DNA of 64,000 nt, from the NCBI GenBank assembly GCA_900470155.1, contig UBZT01000004.1:420583-484582 (forward strand), in the 5' to 3' direction. The position numbers and the translations under genes are program-made. Shown one piece after another: positions 55,529 through 63,014 of this stretch. This DNA comes from Hyphomicrobiales bacterium. Its GTDB lineage: Bacteria > Pseudomonadota > Alphaproteobacteria > Rhizobiales > Rhizobiaceae. How positions within the stretch are numbered: the stretch's first letter is position 1; each line of letters begins with the position of its first letter. Below the pieces are notes generated by a model, which saw only the letters and a program-made list of their open reading frames with translations, had not been told where the DNA came from and searched no databases.

Positions 55529-56248
55529 ATGTCATCTTCGAATAACCTGACCCGACGCTCCCTTCTGTCGCTGACAGGTCTTGGCGCCGCGAGCCTGCTC
55601 GCCAGTTGCGCCTCTTCCCGCCCCATTTCGCCGAGCCTGCGGCTTGACGGTCCCGTCGCGCGTCCGATGGTCGCTGCGCCGCCAACCGGCCGCTCACCGG
55701 AACTCGATGCCATGTATGGCGAAATCTTCGATGGCGGCTATGTCATCCCGGCCGTGCCGTATTGGAAGATCCCCGAGCGCTTCTATCGGCAGCAGGTCAT
55801 CGACCCGACCGGCCAGCCGGCCGGCTCGATCGTCGTCGATACGCCCAATCGTTTCCTCTATCTCGTTGAACCGGGTGGTACTGCCATGCGCTACGGCGTC
55901 GGCATCGGCCGCGAGGGTTTTGCCTGGCAGGGCACCGGCGTCATCCAGTGGCGGCAGAAATGGCCGAAATGGACCCCGCCGGATGAAATGGTCGCCCGCC
56001 AGCCCGAACTCGTCCAATATTCGATCGCCAATGGCGGCATGCCGCCCGGCCTGAAAAATCCGCTCGGTGCCCGCGCGCTCTACATTTTCCAAAACGGCGA
56101 AGACACGCTCTACCGCCTGCACGGAAACCCCGACTGGAGCTCCATCGGCAAGGCCGTCTCGTCCGGCTGCGTGCGCCTGATGAACCAGGACATCATCGAC
56201 CTCTACGAGCGCGTGCCCAACAAGGCGAAGATCCAGGTCTGGCAGTAA
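55529..56248 (+). CDS. L,D-transpeptidase lipoprotein with Tat-type signal
   Basis: 239 residues from ATG 55529 (earlier starts at 55493 possible). The signal NNLTRRSLLSLTGLGAASLL carries RR before the hydrophobic core and a lipobox LLASC (Cys27), so it looks like a Tat lipoprotein. The YkuD domain: GSIVVDTPNRFLYLVEPG, YGVGIGREGFAWQGTG, TLYRLHGNPDWSSIGK and catalytic VSSGCVRLMNQD (Cys214). A paralog of the gene upstream, sharing about half its residues by eye. The two may act at different envelope sites. Confidence 0.9.
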   Translation: MSSSNNLTRRSLLSLTGLGAASLLASCASSRPISPSLRLDGPVARPMVAAPPTGRSPELDAMYGEIFDGGYVIPAVPYWKIPERFYRQQVIDPTGQPAGSIVVDTPNRFLYLVEPGGTAMRYGVGIGREGFAWQGTGVIQWRQKWPKWTPPDEMVARQPELVQYSIANGGMPPGLKNPLGARALYIFQNGEDTLYRLHGNPDWSSIGKAVSSGCVRLMNQDIIDLYERVPNKAKIQVWQ

Positions 56249-56257
56249 GCGCAACCA

Positions 56258-56279
56258 CCCTCCCCTTGAGGGGGAGGGG
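56258..56279. repeat. Half copy of the GGACC-family palindrome, converging terminator
   Basis: CCCTCCCC-TTGA-GGGGGAGGG hairpin between the converging L,D-transpeptidase and ohrR genes. It is the same hairpin as in the elements at 46255 and 54361, without the GGACC...GGTCC half. Confidence 0.7.
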
Positions 56280-56284
56280 CAACT

Positions 56285-56731
56285 TTACCCATCCCCCAAT
56301 TGCGCCTGCAGCCGCTTGAGGCTGTCGCGCAGGGTCTCGACTTCGGCGAGCGAACAGCCGGTCTGCTCGCCGATGGCCCGGAACACGCCGACGGCCTGTT
56401 TCTTCAGCGCCCGACCCTGGTCGGTGACCGTGATGAACACCTGCCGCTCGTCGGCTGCGTCGCGTCGGCGGCCGACATAGCCGGCCTGCTCGAGGCGCTT
56501 CAACAGCGGCGACAGCGTGCCGGAATCCAGCCCGACCATCTCGCCGAGCCCCTTCACCGGCACATCATCCTTTTCCCACAGCGCCATCATCACCAGATAC
56601 TGCGGATAGGTCAGTCCAAGCGGCGCCAGCAGCGGCTTGTAGGCACGGGTGAACGCGTGCGCCGCGCCGTAGAGTGCAAAGCAGAGCTGCTTGTCGAGCG
56701 TCAGCTCTTTTTCCAATGTCTCGTCGTCCAT
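56285..56731 (-). CDS. ohrR: Organic-hydroperoxide sensor OhrR (MarR family)
   Basis: 148 residues. The sensing Cys17 lies in DKQLCFALYGAAHAFTRAYK, the OhrR signature with Cys-Phe-Ala-Leu-Tyr; oxidation of this Cys by organic peroxides frees the repressor. The winged helix follows (MVGLDSGTLSPLLKRLEQAG; RRDAADERQVFITVT). Divergent from ohr, its classical target. A second Cys (GCSLAEVE) occurs near the C-terminus and could form a disulfide, the 2-Cys type. ohr-ohrR order and gap are typical. Confidence 0.95.
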   Translation of the reverse strand: MDDETLEKELTLDKQLCFALYGAAHAFTRAYKPLLAPLGLTYPQYLVMMALWEKDDVPVKGLGEMVGLDSGTLSPLLKRLEQAGYVGRRRDAADERQVFITVTDQGRALKKQAVGVFRAIGEQTGCSLAEVETLRDSLKRLQAQLGDG

Positions 56732-56809
56732 GGTGTGATCGAACCTCCTGCGCTGCGGATCTGATTTCTGATTCTGTCGGAATAATTATTTCTATGCAAT
56801 GCGCAAAAA

Positions 56810-56832
56810 ACAATTGCGCACAAATCAATTGT
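56810..56832. promoter_or_regulatory. Likely OhrR operator
   Basis: ACAATT (56810-56815) and AATTGT (56827-56832) with an 11-bp spacer, in the divergent ohrR-ohr gap; half-sites resemble the TACAATT...AATTGTA of OhrR boxes. Also TGCGCA is repeated directly at 56800 and 56815. Confidence 0.6.
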
Positions 56833-56886
56833 ACGGTACATAGTGCCTATCGCCTCACAAGACAACCCCGGACAAGGACATACACC

Positions 56887-57309
56887 ATGGCTATTCTCTA
56901 CACCGCACATGCATCCGCCACCGGTGGCCGCACCGGCCACGCCGTCAGCGACAATGGCGTTCTCGACGTCGCTCTGACCACGCCGAAGGAGCTGGGCGGC
57001 GACGGCGCCACCGGCACCAATCCCGAACAGCTGTTTGCCGCCGGTTATTCCGCCTGCTTTCTCGGCGCGCTGAAATTCGTCGCCGGCAAGGAAAAGCTGA
57101 AGCTCTCGGAAGACACCAAGGTCTATGCGGACGTCGGCATCGGCCCGCGCGCAGACGGCGGCGGTTTCGAAATCGAGGTGAAGATCTCGGCTGAAATCCC
57201 CGGTGTCGAGCGCGAACTGGCCGAAAAGCTGGTCGCTGCAGCCCACATCGTCTGCCCCTACAGCCATGCCATGCGCACGTCGGTCGAAGTGCCGGTGTCC
57301 GTCCGCTGA
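56887..57309 (+). CDS. ohr: Organic hydroperoxide resistance protein Ohr
   Basis: 140 residues. The peroxidatic Cys57 lies in FAAGYSACFLGALKFVAG and the resolving Cys123 in HIVCPYSHAMR, the two reactive thiols of Ohr. NPEQLFAAGYSACF is the family block. A thiol peroxidase that reduces organic (fatty-acid) peroxides using lipoyl proteins. Regulated by divergent ohrR. A strong terminator follows. ATG 56887 has a weak GGACAAGG-like site upstream. Confidence 0.96.
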   Translation: MAILYTAHASATGGRTGHAVSDNGVLDVALTTPKELGGDGATGTNPEQLFAAGYSACFLGALKFVAGKEKLKLSEDTKVYADVGIGPRADGGGFEIEVKISAEIPGVERELAEKLVAAAHIVCPYSHAMRTSVEVPVSVR

Positions 57310-57339
57310 CCTTCGACACAAAGACGACGATCCACCGCG

Positions 57340-57366
57340 AAAGGCCGGCACTTTGCCGGCCTTTTT
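57340..57366 (+). terminator. Terminator of ohr
   Basis: AAAGGCCGGCA-CTT-TGCCGGCCTTT followed by TTG: an 11-bp perfect stem, strong. Confidence 0.85.
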
Positions 57367-57589
57367 GCGTGCTGGTAGTTCAATGTCCGGATCGGCGCTG
57401 CGTCGGTGGATAGGATCAAGGAGCCACTTCGGACACGCGCTGATGCCGCCGGTGGCGCCCGCATCGAAGCGATCCGTTGTGGCTCGGTTGCGGCCCCTGT
57501 TGGATTTTCTGCTGACGCGCAGCTTAAAGCGCACGCAAGCGCTGGACCGTTCACCCTCCTCTCAAGGAAGGGTCTTGTACAAAAATCGG
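57367..57589. other. Intergenic stretch, nothing recognised
   Basis: About 220 bp between ohr and a converging hypothetical gene. No hairpins or coding sequence worth naming. Confidence 0.35.
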
Positions 57590-58264
57590 TCACATCGAAA
57601 ATTGTGCCGTTTCCGAGAGATAATCGTCGCAAGCGGAGCTGAGATAACGCGCATACTCTCCGCTGCTCTGATAAATAAAGGTCATCCAGGCAACAAGATT
57701 TTCCCAGCTCAAGGCGGTTAGGCCATCGTGCCACTCTTGTAGCACTTTGCATTCGTTCTGAATTCGTCTCATGAGCATTTCGTAGCTGAATCTGTCCGGC
57801 GCAGCGATTTCGTCCTCTACCCTCAAGAAATCCGCACGGTCGATATAGCTTTCGAGAATACGATATTCGTCAATTACGCCCTTGATGAAATCAGGCGAGA
57901 CCTCTCCCATCTGCATTTTATCGTGCCATGTGAGCTCCCCGAAAAGTTCGTTCTCTTCGAGAAATCTTGCTTGGCGTTTCACCCGCTGCGCTAAAGTCCT
58001 GCTTCTGCGGAGGTTAATTGCGGCATTCTGGCGGTGGAAGAGACTGGCGTCTTCAACTTGCTTGGAAAGATACAAAATCGTGGGAACCGCTGCCAAAACC
58101 GCGGCCCATCCAGCTGACGCAGAAATCCACTCGCGAACGCAGTGCTCTTCCGCTGCCGTCGCGCAGAACGCATCGCGTCCGAATATGATTCGGGCCACGA
58201 AGATTCCGATGCCAAGTCCAGCAAGCAGCCAGCCAAAATCATCCCACCACTTGCTCCAATTCAT
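57590..58264 (-). CDS. Hypothetical membrane-associated protein
   Basis: 224 residues from ATG 58264. Two N-terminal hydrophobic helices (FGWLLAGLGIGIFVARIIFG and WAAVLAAVPTILYLSKQ) separated by a loop with two Cys (CATAAEEHC) that may form a disulfide, then a charged, mostly helical domain (RTLAQRVKRQARFLEENELF, then RIQNECKVLQEWHDGL). Composition is more AT-rich than the flanks, with rarer codons, a hint of acquired DNA. No family recognised. An isolated gene; relatives may be sought by structure. Confidence 0.65.
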   Translation of the reverse strand: MNWSKWWDDFGWLLAGLGIGIFVARIIFGRDAFCATAAEEHCVREWISASAGWAAVLAAVPTILYLSKQVEDASLFHRQNAAINLRRSRTLAQRVKRQARFLEENELFGELTWHDKMQMGEVSPDFIKGVIDEYRILESYIDRADFLRVEDEIAAPDRFSYEMLMRRIQNECKVLQEWHDGLTALSWENLVAWMTFIYQSSGEYARYLSSACDDYLSETAQFSM

Positions 58265-58279
58265 CAATTTAGCCCCCAC

Positions 58280-58459
58280 GATGCTTCGATAGGCTAATCA
58301 GTCGCTACGCCAAATTGCAAGGTGGCCATTTTGAGCGCTCAAAACCGGATAGGCAGGCGCTGGCTTTGGTCACAGGAATAGCCAGAATTTCCGCCTGCTG
58401 CGCCGTGGGGATGCCTCAAGCTGACACCAAATCACGGCGCGCACCAAGGCTACAGGCCC
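58280..58459. other. Intergenic stretch
   Basis: 180 bp between the hypothetical gene's start and the MarR gene's stop. Nothing recognised. Confidence 0.3.
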
Positions 58460-58906
58460 TTAACCGCTCACCTCCAGCATGCCCAGCCGCAGCACATCCG
58501 CATCGACCGTCATCGCCGCCTCGATATCGGCATGCACCGCACGCCAGATGGGCACGGCCGCCGACAGAACGGCGGTGCCGTCCGGTGTCAGCTTGAGCCG
58601 CCGTCCGCGCTTGTCCTTCGGATCCGGCTCGACCGTGATCCAGCCGCGCCGCTCCAGCGGCTTGAGCGCCGCCGTCAGCGTCGTCCGGTCCATGGCGAGT
58701 AGCCGCGCGACAGGCCCCATCGGGGGTGGTTCCGGCCGGTTCAGTGCCATCATCAGGGAAAATTGCTGGTTGGTCAGGCCCAGCGCCTTCAAGGCGGTAT
58801 CGAAGCGCCGGGCCAGCGCCCGGGCGGCGCGCTGTGCGTGCAGGCACAGGCAGGCGTCACGAATATGCAGGGTGGTCGAATAGGGAATCATGGGGGCATT
58901 TGACAT
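58460..58906 (-). CDS. MarR family transcriptional regulator, divergent from DUF899
   Basis: 148 residues. The winged helix LGLTNQQFSLMMALNRPEPP, GPVARLLAMDRTTLTAALKP and the wing EPDPKDKRGRRLKLTPDG. A short N-terminus with a Cys pair (CLCLHAQRAARALARRF) could sense thiol oxidation. The gene starts 11 bp from a 12-bp palindrome shared with the divergent DUF899 cluster, so it probably controls itself and those genes. No ribosome site is obvious; the mRNA may be leaderless. Confidence 0.88.
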   Translation of the reverse strand: MSNAPMIPYSTTLHIRDACLCLHAQRAARALARRFDTALKALGLTNQQFSLMMALNRPEPPPMGPVARLLAMDRTTLTAALKPLERRGWITVEPDPKDKRGRRLKLTPDGTAVLSAAVPIWRAVHADIEAAMTVDADVLRLGMLEVSG

Positions 58907-58917
58907 AAGCCATATAT

Positions 58918-58929
58918 GTTGATATCAAC
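58918..58929. promoter_or_regulatory. Palindrome GTTGATATCAAC, likely MarR operator
   Basis: A perfect 12-bp palindrome in the 49-bp divergent gap between the MarR gene (58906) and DUF899 (58956). Matches the GTTGATATCAAC-type sites seen before stress or thiol genes of MarR systems, as remembered. Confidence 0.75.
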
Positions 58930-58955
58930 GTAAAAGTCAAGAGGAGGACGAGGAA

Positions 58956-59684
58956 ATGGAACATTCGATCGTATCGCATGACGAGTGGCTCGAGGCACGA
59001 AAGGCGCTGTTGGCTAGCGAGAAGGAACTGACCCGCCTGCGCGACAAGGTGAATGCCGAGCGCCTCGCTTTGCCCTGGGTCAAGGTCGACAAGGATTATG
59101 CCTTCGACACGCCGACCGGCCGCAAGAGCCTCGCGGACCTGTTTGACGGTCGCAGCCAGCTGGAGGTCTATCACTTCATGTTCGGCCCGGACTGGGATGC
59201 CGGCTGCCCCGGCTGCTCGTTTTATGCCGACCATATCGATGGCATGCTGCCGCATCTCAACAATCACGATGTCACGCTGGTCTGCGTTTCGCGCGCGCCG
59301 CTCGACAAGATCGAGGCCTACAAACGCCGGATGAACTGGCAGTTCCCCTGGGTCTCGTCCTTCGGCAGCGATTTCAATTTCGACTTCCATGTCTCGTTCA
59401 CGCCGCAACAGCTGGAATCCGGCAGCGTCTATTACAACTTCCGCGAGACGCCGCGCGAAGATGCCCATGACGAGCTTCCCGGCCTGTCGAGTTTCTACCG
59501 CAATGAAAAGGGCGAGATCTTCCACACCTATTCGCAATATGCGCGCGGTGGCGAAGAGGCGCTCGGCGCGCTGATGATGCTCGATCACGCGCCGCTCGGC
59601 CGCAACGAAACGTCGACGCTGAGCTTCGTCAAGCGCAAGGACGAATACGAACAGAAGCCGCTCGCCGCTGCCAGCTGCCACTGA
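58956..59684 (+). CDS. DUF899 family protein (thioredoxin-like)
   Basis: 242 residues. DUF899 blocks: LPWVKVDKDYAFDTPTGRKS, LEVYHFMFGPDWDAGCPGCS with the Cys-Pro-Gly-Cys-like pair on a thioredoxin fold, then FADHIDGMLPHLNNHDVTLV and FHTYSQYARGGEEALGALMM. A predicted redox enzyme related to AhpC/thioredoxins; substrate unknown. First of three plus-strand genes with DUF1579 and VOC, likely all under the divergent MarR regulator. Confidence 0.88.
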   Translation: MEHSIVSHDEWLEARKALLASEKELTRLRDKVNAERLALPWVKVDKDYAFDTPTGRKSLADLFDGRSQLEVYHFMFGPDWDAGCPGCSFYADHIDGMLPHLNNHDVTLVCVSRAPLDKIEAYKRRMNWQFPWVSSFGSDFNFDFHVSFTPQQLESGSVYYNFRETPREDAHDELPGLSSFYRNEKGEIFHTYSQYARGGEEALGALMMLDHAPLGRNETSTLSFVKRKDEYEQKPLAAASCH

Positions 59685-59744
59685 CGCGTCCAGGCAAGGC
59701 TGCGTGTGTGAATCTGCATCTCGATCGCCATCAACCGCAAACGC

Positions 59745-59787
59745 AAAGTGCATCACCGATGAACGCGTTTCATTGGTGATGCACTTT
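59745..59787. repeat. 43-bp near-perfect inverted repeat upstream of DUF1579
   Basis: AAAGTGCATCACCGATGAA (59745-59763), loop of 4 (CGCG), TTTCATTGGTGATGCACTTT (59768-59787); the arms match at 18 of 19 positions. A 19-bp stem with no T-run: a large hairpin in the mRNA or a double operator in the DNA, just before the DUF1579 ribosome site (GGGAGGAA). Confidence 0.85.
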
Positions 59788-59808
59788 CCGCAATGGGAGG
59801 AAATCATC

Positions 59809-60297
59809 ATGGAATTTGCAAAGCCCCGCGAAGAACATCGCTTTCTCGACAGGCTGCTTGGCGACTGGATCTACACCAGTTCCACCGGCCACAAGGATTA
59901 TGACGTTAACGATCCGGACAAGGTGTGGACCGAGACCGTACGCTCGATCGGCGGCCTCTGGGTGCTCTCGGAAGGCGAGGGCGGCATGGGTGATGGCAGC
60001 CGGTCTTCGATGATCATGACACTTGGCTATGATCCACGTCTCGGGCACTATGTTGGAACCTGGATCGGGTCTATGATGGACAAGCTCTGGGTCTACAAGG
60101 GCTGGGTCGAGGACGATGGTCAGACGCTCGTGCTGGAAGCGGAGGGCCCGTCGTTCGAAGATCCGTCAAGGACGGAGGTCTATCGCGATGTCATTCATTT
60201 CCACGATGATGATCACCGGTCGTTCTCCGGCAGCGTCCGCAAGCCGGATGGCAGTTTCCATGTTTTCATGACCAGCGAAAGCAAGCGCCGCGCCTGA
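59809..60297 (+). CDS. DUF1579 family protein
   Basis: 162 residues from ATG 59809, with GGGAGGAAATC upstream. Blocks: LLGDWIYTSSTGHKDY, ETVRSIGGLWVLSEGEG and GTWIGSMMDKLWVYKGWVED, a lipocalin-like beta barrel typical of DUF1579. The function is unknown. Co-oriented with DUF899 and the VOC gene; the 43-bp inverted repeat in front may tune its translation. Confidence 0.88.
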   Translation: MEFAKPREEHRFLDRLLGDWIYTSSTGHKDYDVNDPDKVWTETVRSIGGLWVLSEGEGGMGDGSRSSMIMTLGYDPRLGHYVGTWIGSMMDKLWVYKGWVEDDGQTLVLEAEGPSFEDPSRTEVYRDVIHFHDDDHRSFSGSVRKPDGSFHVFMTSESKRRA

Positions 60298-60319
60298 AGC
60301 GGCCAACAGGGAGAACACC

Positions 60320-61105
60320 ATGCACAGCATGCACGGCAAGTTTATCTGGTATGAACTGATGACCAGCGATACCGCTGGGGCGGCGAAATTCTATGGCGAG
60401 GTTGCCGGTTGGACCGCCAAGGACAGCGGCATGCCGGATATGGACTACACCATCCTGTCGATTGCCGGCTCCGAAATGGGTGTCGCCGGCATGCTGGCCC
60501 TGACCGACGAGGTCAAGGCGCGCGGCGTTCCCTCGAATTGGACCGGCTATGTCGCCGTCGACAATGTCGACCGGGTGGCTGATCACTTCGTCAGCGATGG
60601 CGGCAAGGTGATGCATGGCCCGATCGACATCCATGGTGTCGGCCGCTTTGCCGTGCTTGCCGATCCCCAGGGTGCCGTCCTTGCCGTGATGACACCGATC
60701 ATTCCGGCCGGCGGCGTGCCGCCCGAACCGGCCCCCGATACGCCCGGCACCTTTGGCTGGCGCGAACTGATGGCCCGCAACGGCGCGGAAGCCTTCGATT
60801 TTTATGCCGGCATCTTCGGCTGGCAGAAGGATACCAGCGTCGACATGGGCCCGATGGGCGTCTACCAGCTGTTTCGCAAGGACGATCAGGTGATCGGCGG
60901 CATGATGACCAAGCCGGCCGAGGTGCCGCTTCCCTGCTGGGGTTATTACATCAATGTCGATGCGATCGACGCGGCCGTCGCGCGCGTGACGAACGCCGGC
61001 GGCACGGTGATCCAGGAACCGATGGAAGTCCCCGGTCCTGCTTGGATCATCCAGGCCATCGACCCCCAGGGTGCCTATTTCGCCCTCGTCGCGCCCAAGC
61101 GCTAA
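60320..61105 (+). CDS. Two-domain VOC family protein
   Basis: 261 residues with two VOC modules: MHGKFIWYELMTSDTAGAAK to about residue 115, and GTFGWRELMARNGAEAFDFY to the end (PAWIIQAIDPQGAYFALV). The repeated FAVLADPQGAVLAVM and AIDPQGAYFALVAP are paired C-terminal strands. Resembles glyoxalase-like proteins acting on or binding small electrophiles; metal ligands are not fully clear, so it may be non-enzymatic. Follows DUF1579 by 22 bp. Confidence 0.88.
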   Translation: MHSMHGKFIWYELMTSDTAGAAKFYGEVAGWTAKDSGMPDMDYTILSIAGSEMGVAGMLALTDEVKARGVPSNWTGYVAVDNVDRVADHFVSDGGKVMHGPIDIHGVGRFAVLADPQGAVLAVMTPIIPAGGVPPEPAPDTPGTFGWRELMARNGAEAFDFYAGIFGWQKDTSVDMGPMGVYQLFRKDDQVIGGMMTKPAEVPLPCWGYYINVDAIDAAVARVTNAGGTVIQEPMEVPGPAWIIQAIDPQGAYFALVAPKR

Positions 61106-61163
61106 CGGCTTTTGCCGGGCAGCTTGTCGCTCGTGCCACATTGACGCGCGCGCCGCGCCTTGG

Positions 61164-61341
61164 CCCCTCACCCTGACCCTCTCCCCGCAGGCGGGGAGAG
61201 GGGAAAGATACGTTTGTACCGGTACGCCGGCCAAGCCCGTCCTTCTCGCCGCCTGCGGGGAGAAGGTGGCGGCAGCCGGATGAGGGGCAGCCGCGCAGAC
61301 AGCCTGATGAGAGGCAAGGCGCGACATTCGGACGAGGGGCA
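61164..61341. repeat. Palindromic element with three repeated ends
   Basis: CCCTCTCCCCGCAGGC-GGGGAGAGGG (61177-61203) and CTTCTCGCCGCCTGCGGGGAGAAGG (61241-61266) are the palindromes, related to 36494-36615. The right end CCGGATGAGGGGCA (61276-61289) recurs as CCTGATGAGAGGCA (61303) and TCGGACGAGGGGCA (61328), three copies ~26 bp apart. Confidence 0.75.
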
Positions 61342-61489
61342 CACCGGCAAGGAACAAGGCGCAAACAACGGCTTGCCCGACAGGCGAGACGCAGCTGTCG
61401 GCGGGATCGAACACGATCGGGTATCTGGAAAACGCGCCCGATGCGAAAGGCGCAGTCCGACGGCAGGACCGCAAATGGGCCGGTCGGTA

Positions 61490-61723
61490 TTATGCTTTTG
61501 TGGCGGCGGTCTTGCGCGGCGCGCGTGTCTTCTTCGGTGCCGGCGGTGTCACGGTCTGCTCGGCTTCGCGCTGCATGCGCAGGGCCCTCAGCGCTTCGGT
61601 CTTGCGATCGCGCTGCTTGACTTCCTGCTCGATGATCGCGCGCGCGGCGCTGTCGGTCGTCGTCGCCTTGTCCTGGGCGGCAACCTTCTCAGGCTTGAAA
61701 AATTTGTCCTTGGTCGCTGTCAT
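61490..61723 (-). CDS. Small basic-tailed hypothetical protein
   Basis: 77 residues from ATG 61723, with GGAAGGA upstream. A helical, charged body (EQEVKQRDRKTEALRALRMQ) and a Lys/Ala/Pro-rich tail (TPPAPKKTRAPRKTAATKA) like histone H1 or an RNA-binding tail. Sometimes annotated as a transcriptional regulator in rhizobia, without clear support. It may bind DNA or the ribosome; near rpsU. Confidence 0.7.
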   Translation of the reverse strand: MTATKDKFFKPEKVAAQDKATTTDSAARAIIEQEVKQRDRKTEALRALRMQREAEQTVTPPAPKKTRAPRKTAATKA

Positions 61724-61871
61724 ATCCGTCCTTCCTCCACGGTATGGGCCTGAAGCTTCAGGCATCCACGGTATCGGTCATCGTTGTTTGATGGGGTCGC
61801 TCGGGTGGCCGGCGACCTGAGAGGCAGGCAGCGGCGGGCGCGCCAGAGGCGCGCGCCCGAACCCATGGCCC

Positions 61872-62111
61872 TTAGCGGGCGGGGCGCAGCACCTTCTTCG
61901 GTGCCGGCAGCAGGCCTTCGCGCTGCAGCTTCTTGCGCTGGAGCTTGCGCTGGCGACGAATGGCTTCAGCCTTTTCGCGTGTGCGCTTTTCCGAAGGCTT
62001 CTCATAAGCGCTGCGGGTCTTCATTTCACGGAACAGGCCTTCGCGCTGCATCTTCTTCTTGAGAACGCGCAGGGCTTGGTCGACATTGTTATCTCGGACG
62101 AGGACTTGCAA
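61872..62111 (-). CDS. rpsU: Ribosomal protein S21
   Basis: 79 residues from a TTG at 62111, chosen because GGAAAGGAAG lies 4 nt upstream and the protein then begins [20 protein letters not shown], the S21 N-terminus (Met at the first position in the mature protein). [20 protein letters not shown] and basic [15 protein letters not shown] complete it. ATG starts further upstream would add ~58 unrelated residues. S21 helps mRNA binding on the 30S subunit. It lies downstream of cspA on the same strand, but a terminator (62248-62274) separates them. Confidence 0.93.
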   Translation of the reverse strand: MQVLVRDNNVDQALRVLKKKMQREGLFREMKTRSAYEKPSEKRTREKAEAIRRQRKLQRKKLQREGLLPAPKKVLRPAR

Positions 62112-62247
62112 ATTCGCTTCCTTTCCGGGCTGTGGGCCCGCGAGTTTGAATGGACGGACAATGGGGATGAACAGCAAATGCGCCATTCCCCTCGAAAGAT
62201 CCCGGAAAAGAGCCGAAATCGCTAAAATTGGCCTCTCGGCCGAAAAC

Positions 62248-62274
62248 AATAAAAAGGCCGGGAAAACCCGACCT
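62248..62274 (-). terminator. Terminator of cspA
   Basis: Read on the minus strand: AGGTCGGG-TTTT-CCCGGCCT then TTTTATTG. An 8-bp stem (one G-T) and T-tract, 60 bp after the cspA stop. Confidence 0.8.
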
Positions 62275-62334
62275 CTTCCTGTCACTCAGCCGACCGTTCC
62301 GGAAAATCCGTGGCCGGCAGGGCGAGCGACAAAA

Positions 62335-62544
62335 TCAAGCGGCGCGAAGGTTGTCGGCAGAGCTCTTGCCCGTGCGCTTGTCCTTGACGATTTCGTATTC
62401 GACCTTCTGACCTTCGGTCAGTTCGCGCATGCCCGAACGCTCGACGGCAGAGATATGAACGAAAACGTCAGCAGAACCTTCGTCAGGCTGAATGAAGCCG
62501 AAGCCCTTGGTGCTGTTGAACCACTTAACGGTACCTGTGCTCAT
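62335..62544 (-). CDS. cspA: Cold-shock protein (CspA family)
   Basis: 69 residues. RNP1 KGFGFIQP and RNP2 DVFVHISAV mark the OB fold; [20 protein letters not shown] is the classic start. An RNA chaperone in cold or stress. AAAGGGAATC precedes the ATG. A long 5' leader (up to ~130 nt) is implied by the candidate promoter at 62670-62697. Confidence 0.95.
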   Translation of the reverse strand: MSTGTVKWFNSTKGFGFIQPDEGSADVFVHISAVERSGMRELTEGQKVEYEIVKDKRTGKSSADNLRAA

Positions 62545-62700
62545 AACGATTCCCTTTCAATCGTTGGACTAACCGGAGAGATATTCGACCGGCCTATCGA
62601 TCTTGAGAGGAAATCTGGCGTGCGCCGCTGGCGCGTAGACAAAGGTCACTAGCAATCTTCGATGGGCGCAATATAGACTGCCAGCGGTCAAACACAAGAA
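62545..62700 (-). promoter_or_regulatory. cspA promoter and long leader
   Basis: On the minus strand TTGTGT (62692-62697), 16-bp spacer and TATATT (62670-62675) form a plausible promoter. The leader to ATG 62544 is then ~120 nt, as in cold-shock genes with thermo-responsive leaders. Confidence 0.5.
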
Positions 62701-63014
62701 AAAAGGCCGATGCCCCCTTGGCGGCGCTTCCCCATACAGAGAATGCGCCGGGCGATCAGGCTGTTTTTACAGGTGTAACCAGCGGTTTGCAGAGGATGAT
62801 TTCGTCCGGCGCGGATTGCGAGGTGGGCAAGGGCGGAGGCATCGATGCTCCGGATTTGGCGCGACACCGGATTTCTCCGTCGACCATGCGTCCTCTGCAA
62901 AAACAGTACGACGAATCTGCGGGCTTCCTGCTACACGAAAGCGCTCGCCTCGCCGAGTTCGCCCGCCGAGATGGCGTGCGCTGACCCATTCAACGCTACC
63001 GACAGGCCCATCCG
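62701..63014. other. Intergenic stretch upstream of the secreted protein
   Basis: 314 bp with minor frames of no protein character; AT-rich GAAAAAAGG at 62699. Promoters for the two flanking divergent transcripts must lie here. Confidence 0.3.

Noticed and set aside
62718..62989. Small overlapping frames on both strands upstream of the secreted protein
   Set aside because: No ribosome site, arbitrary composition, overlapping antisense frames of equal length.
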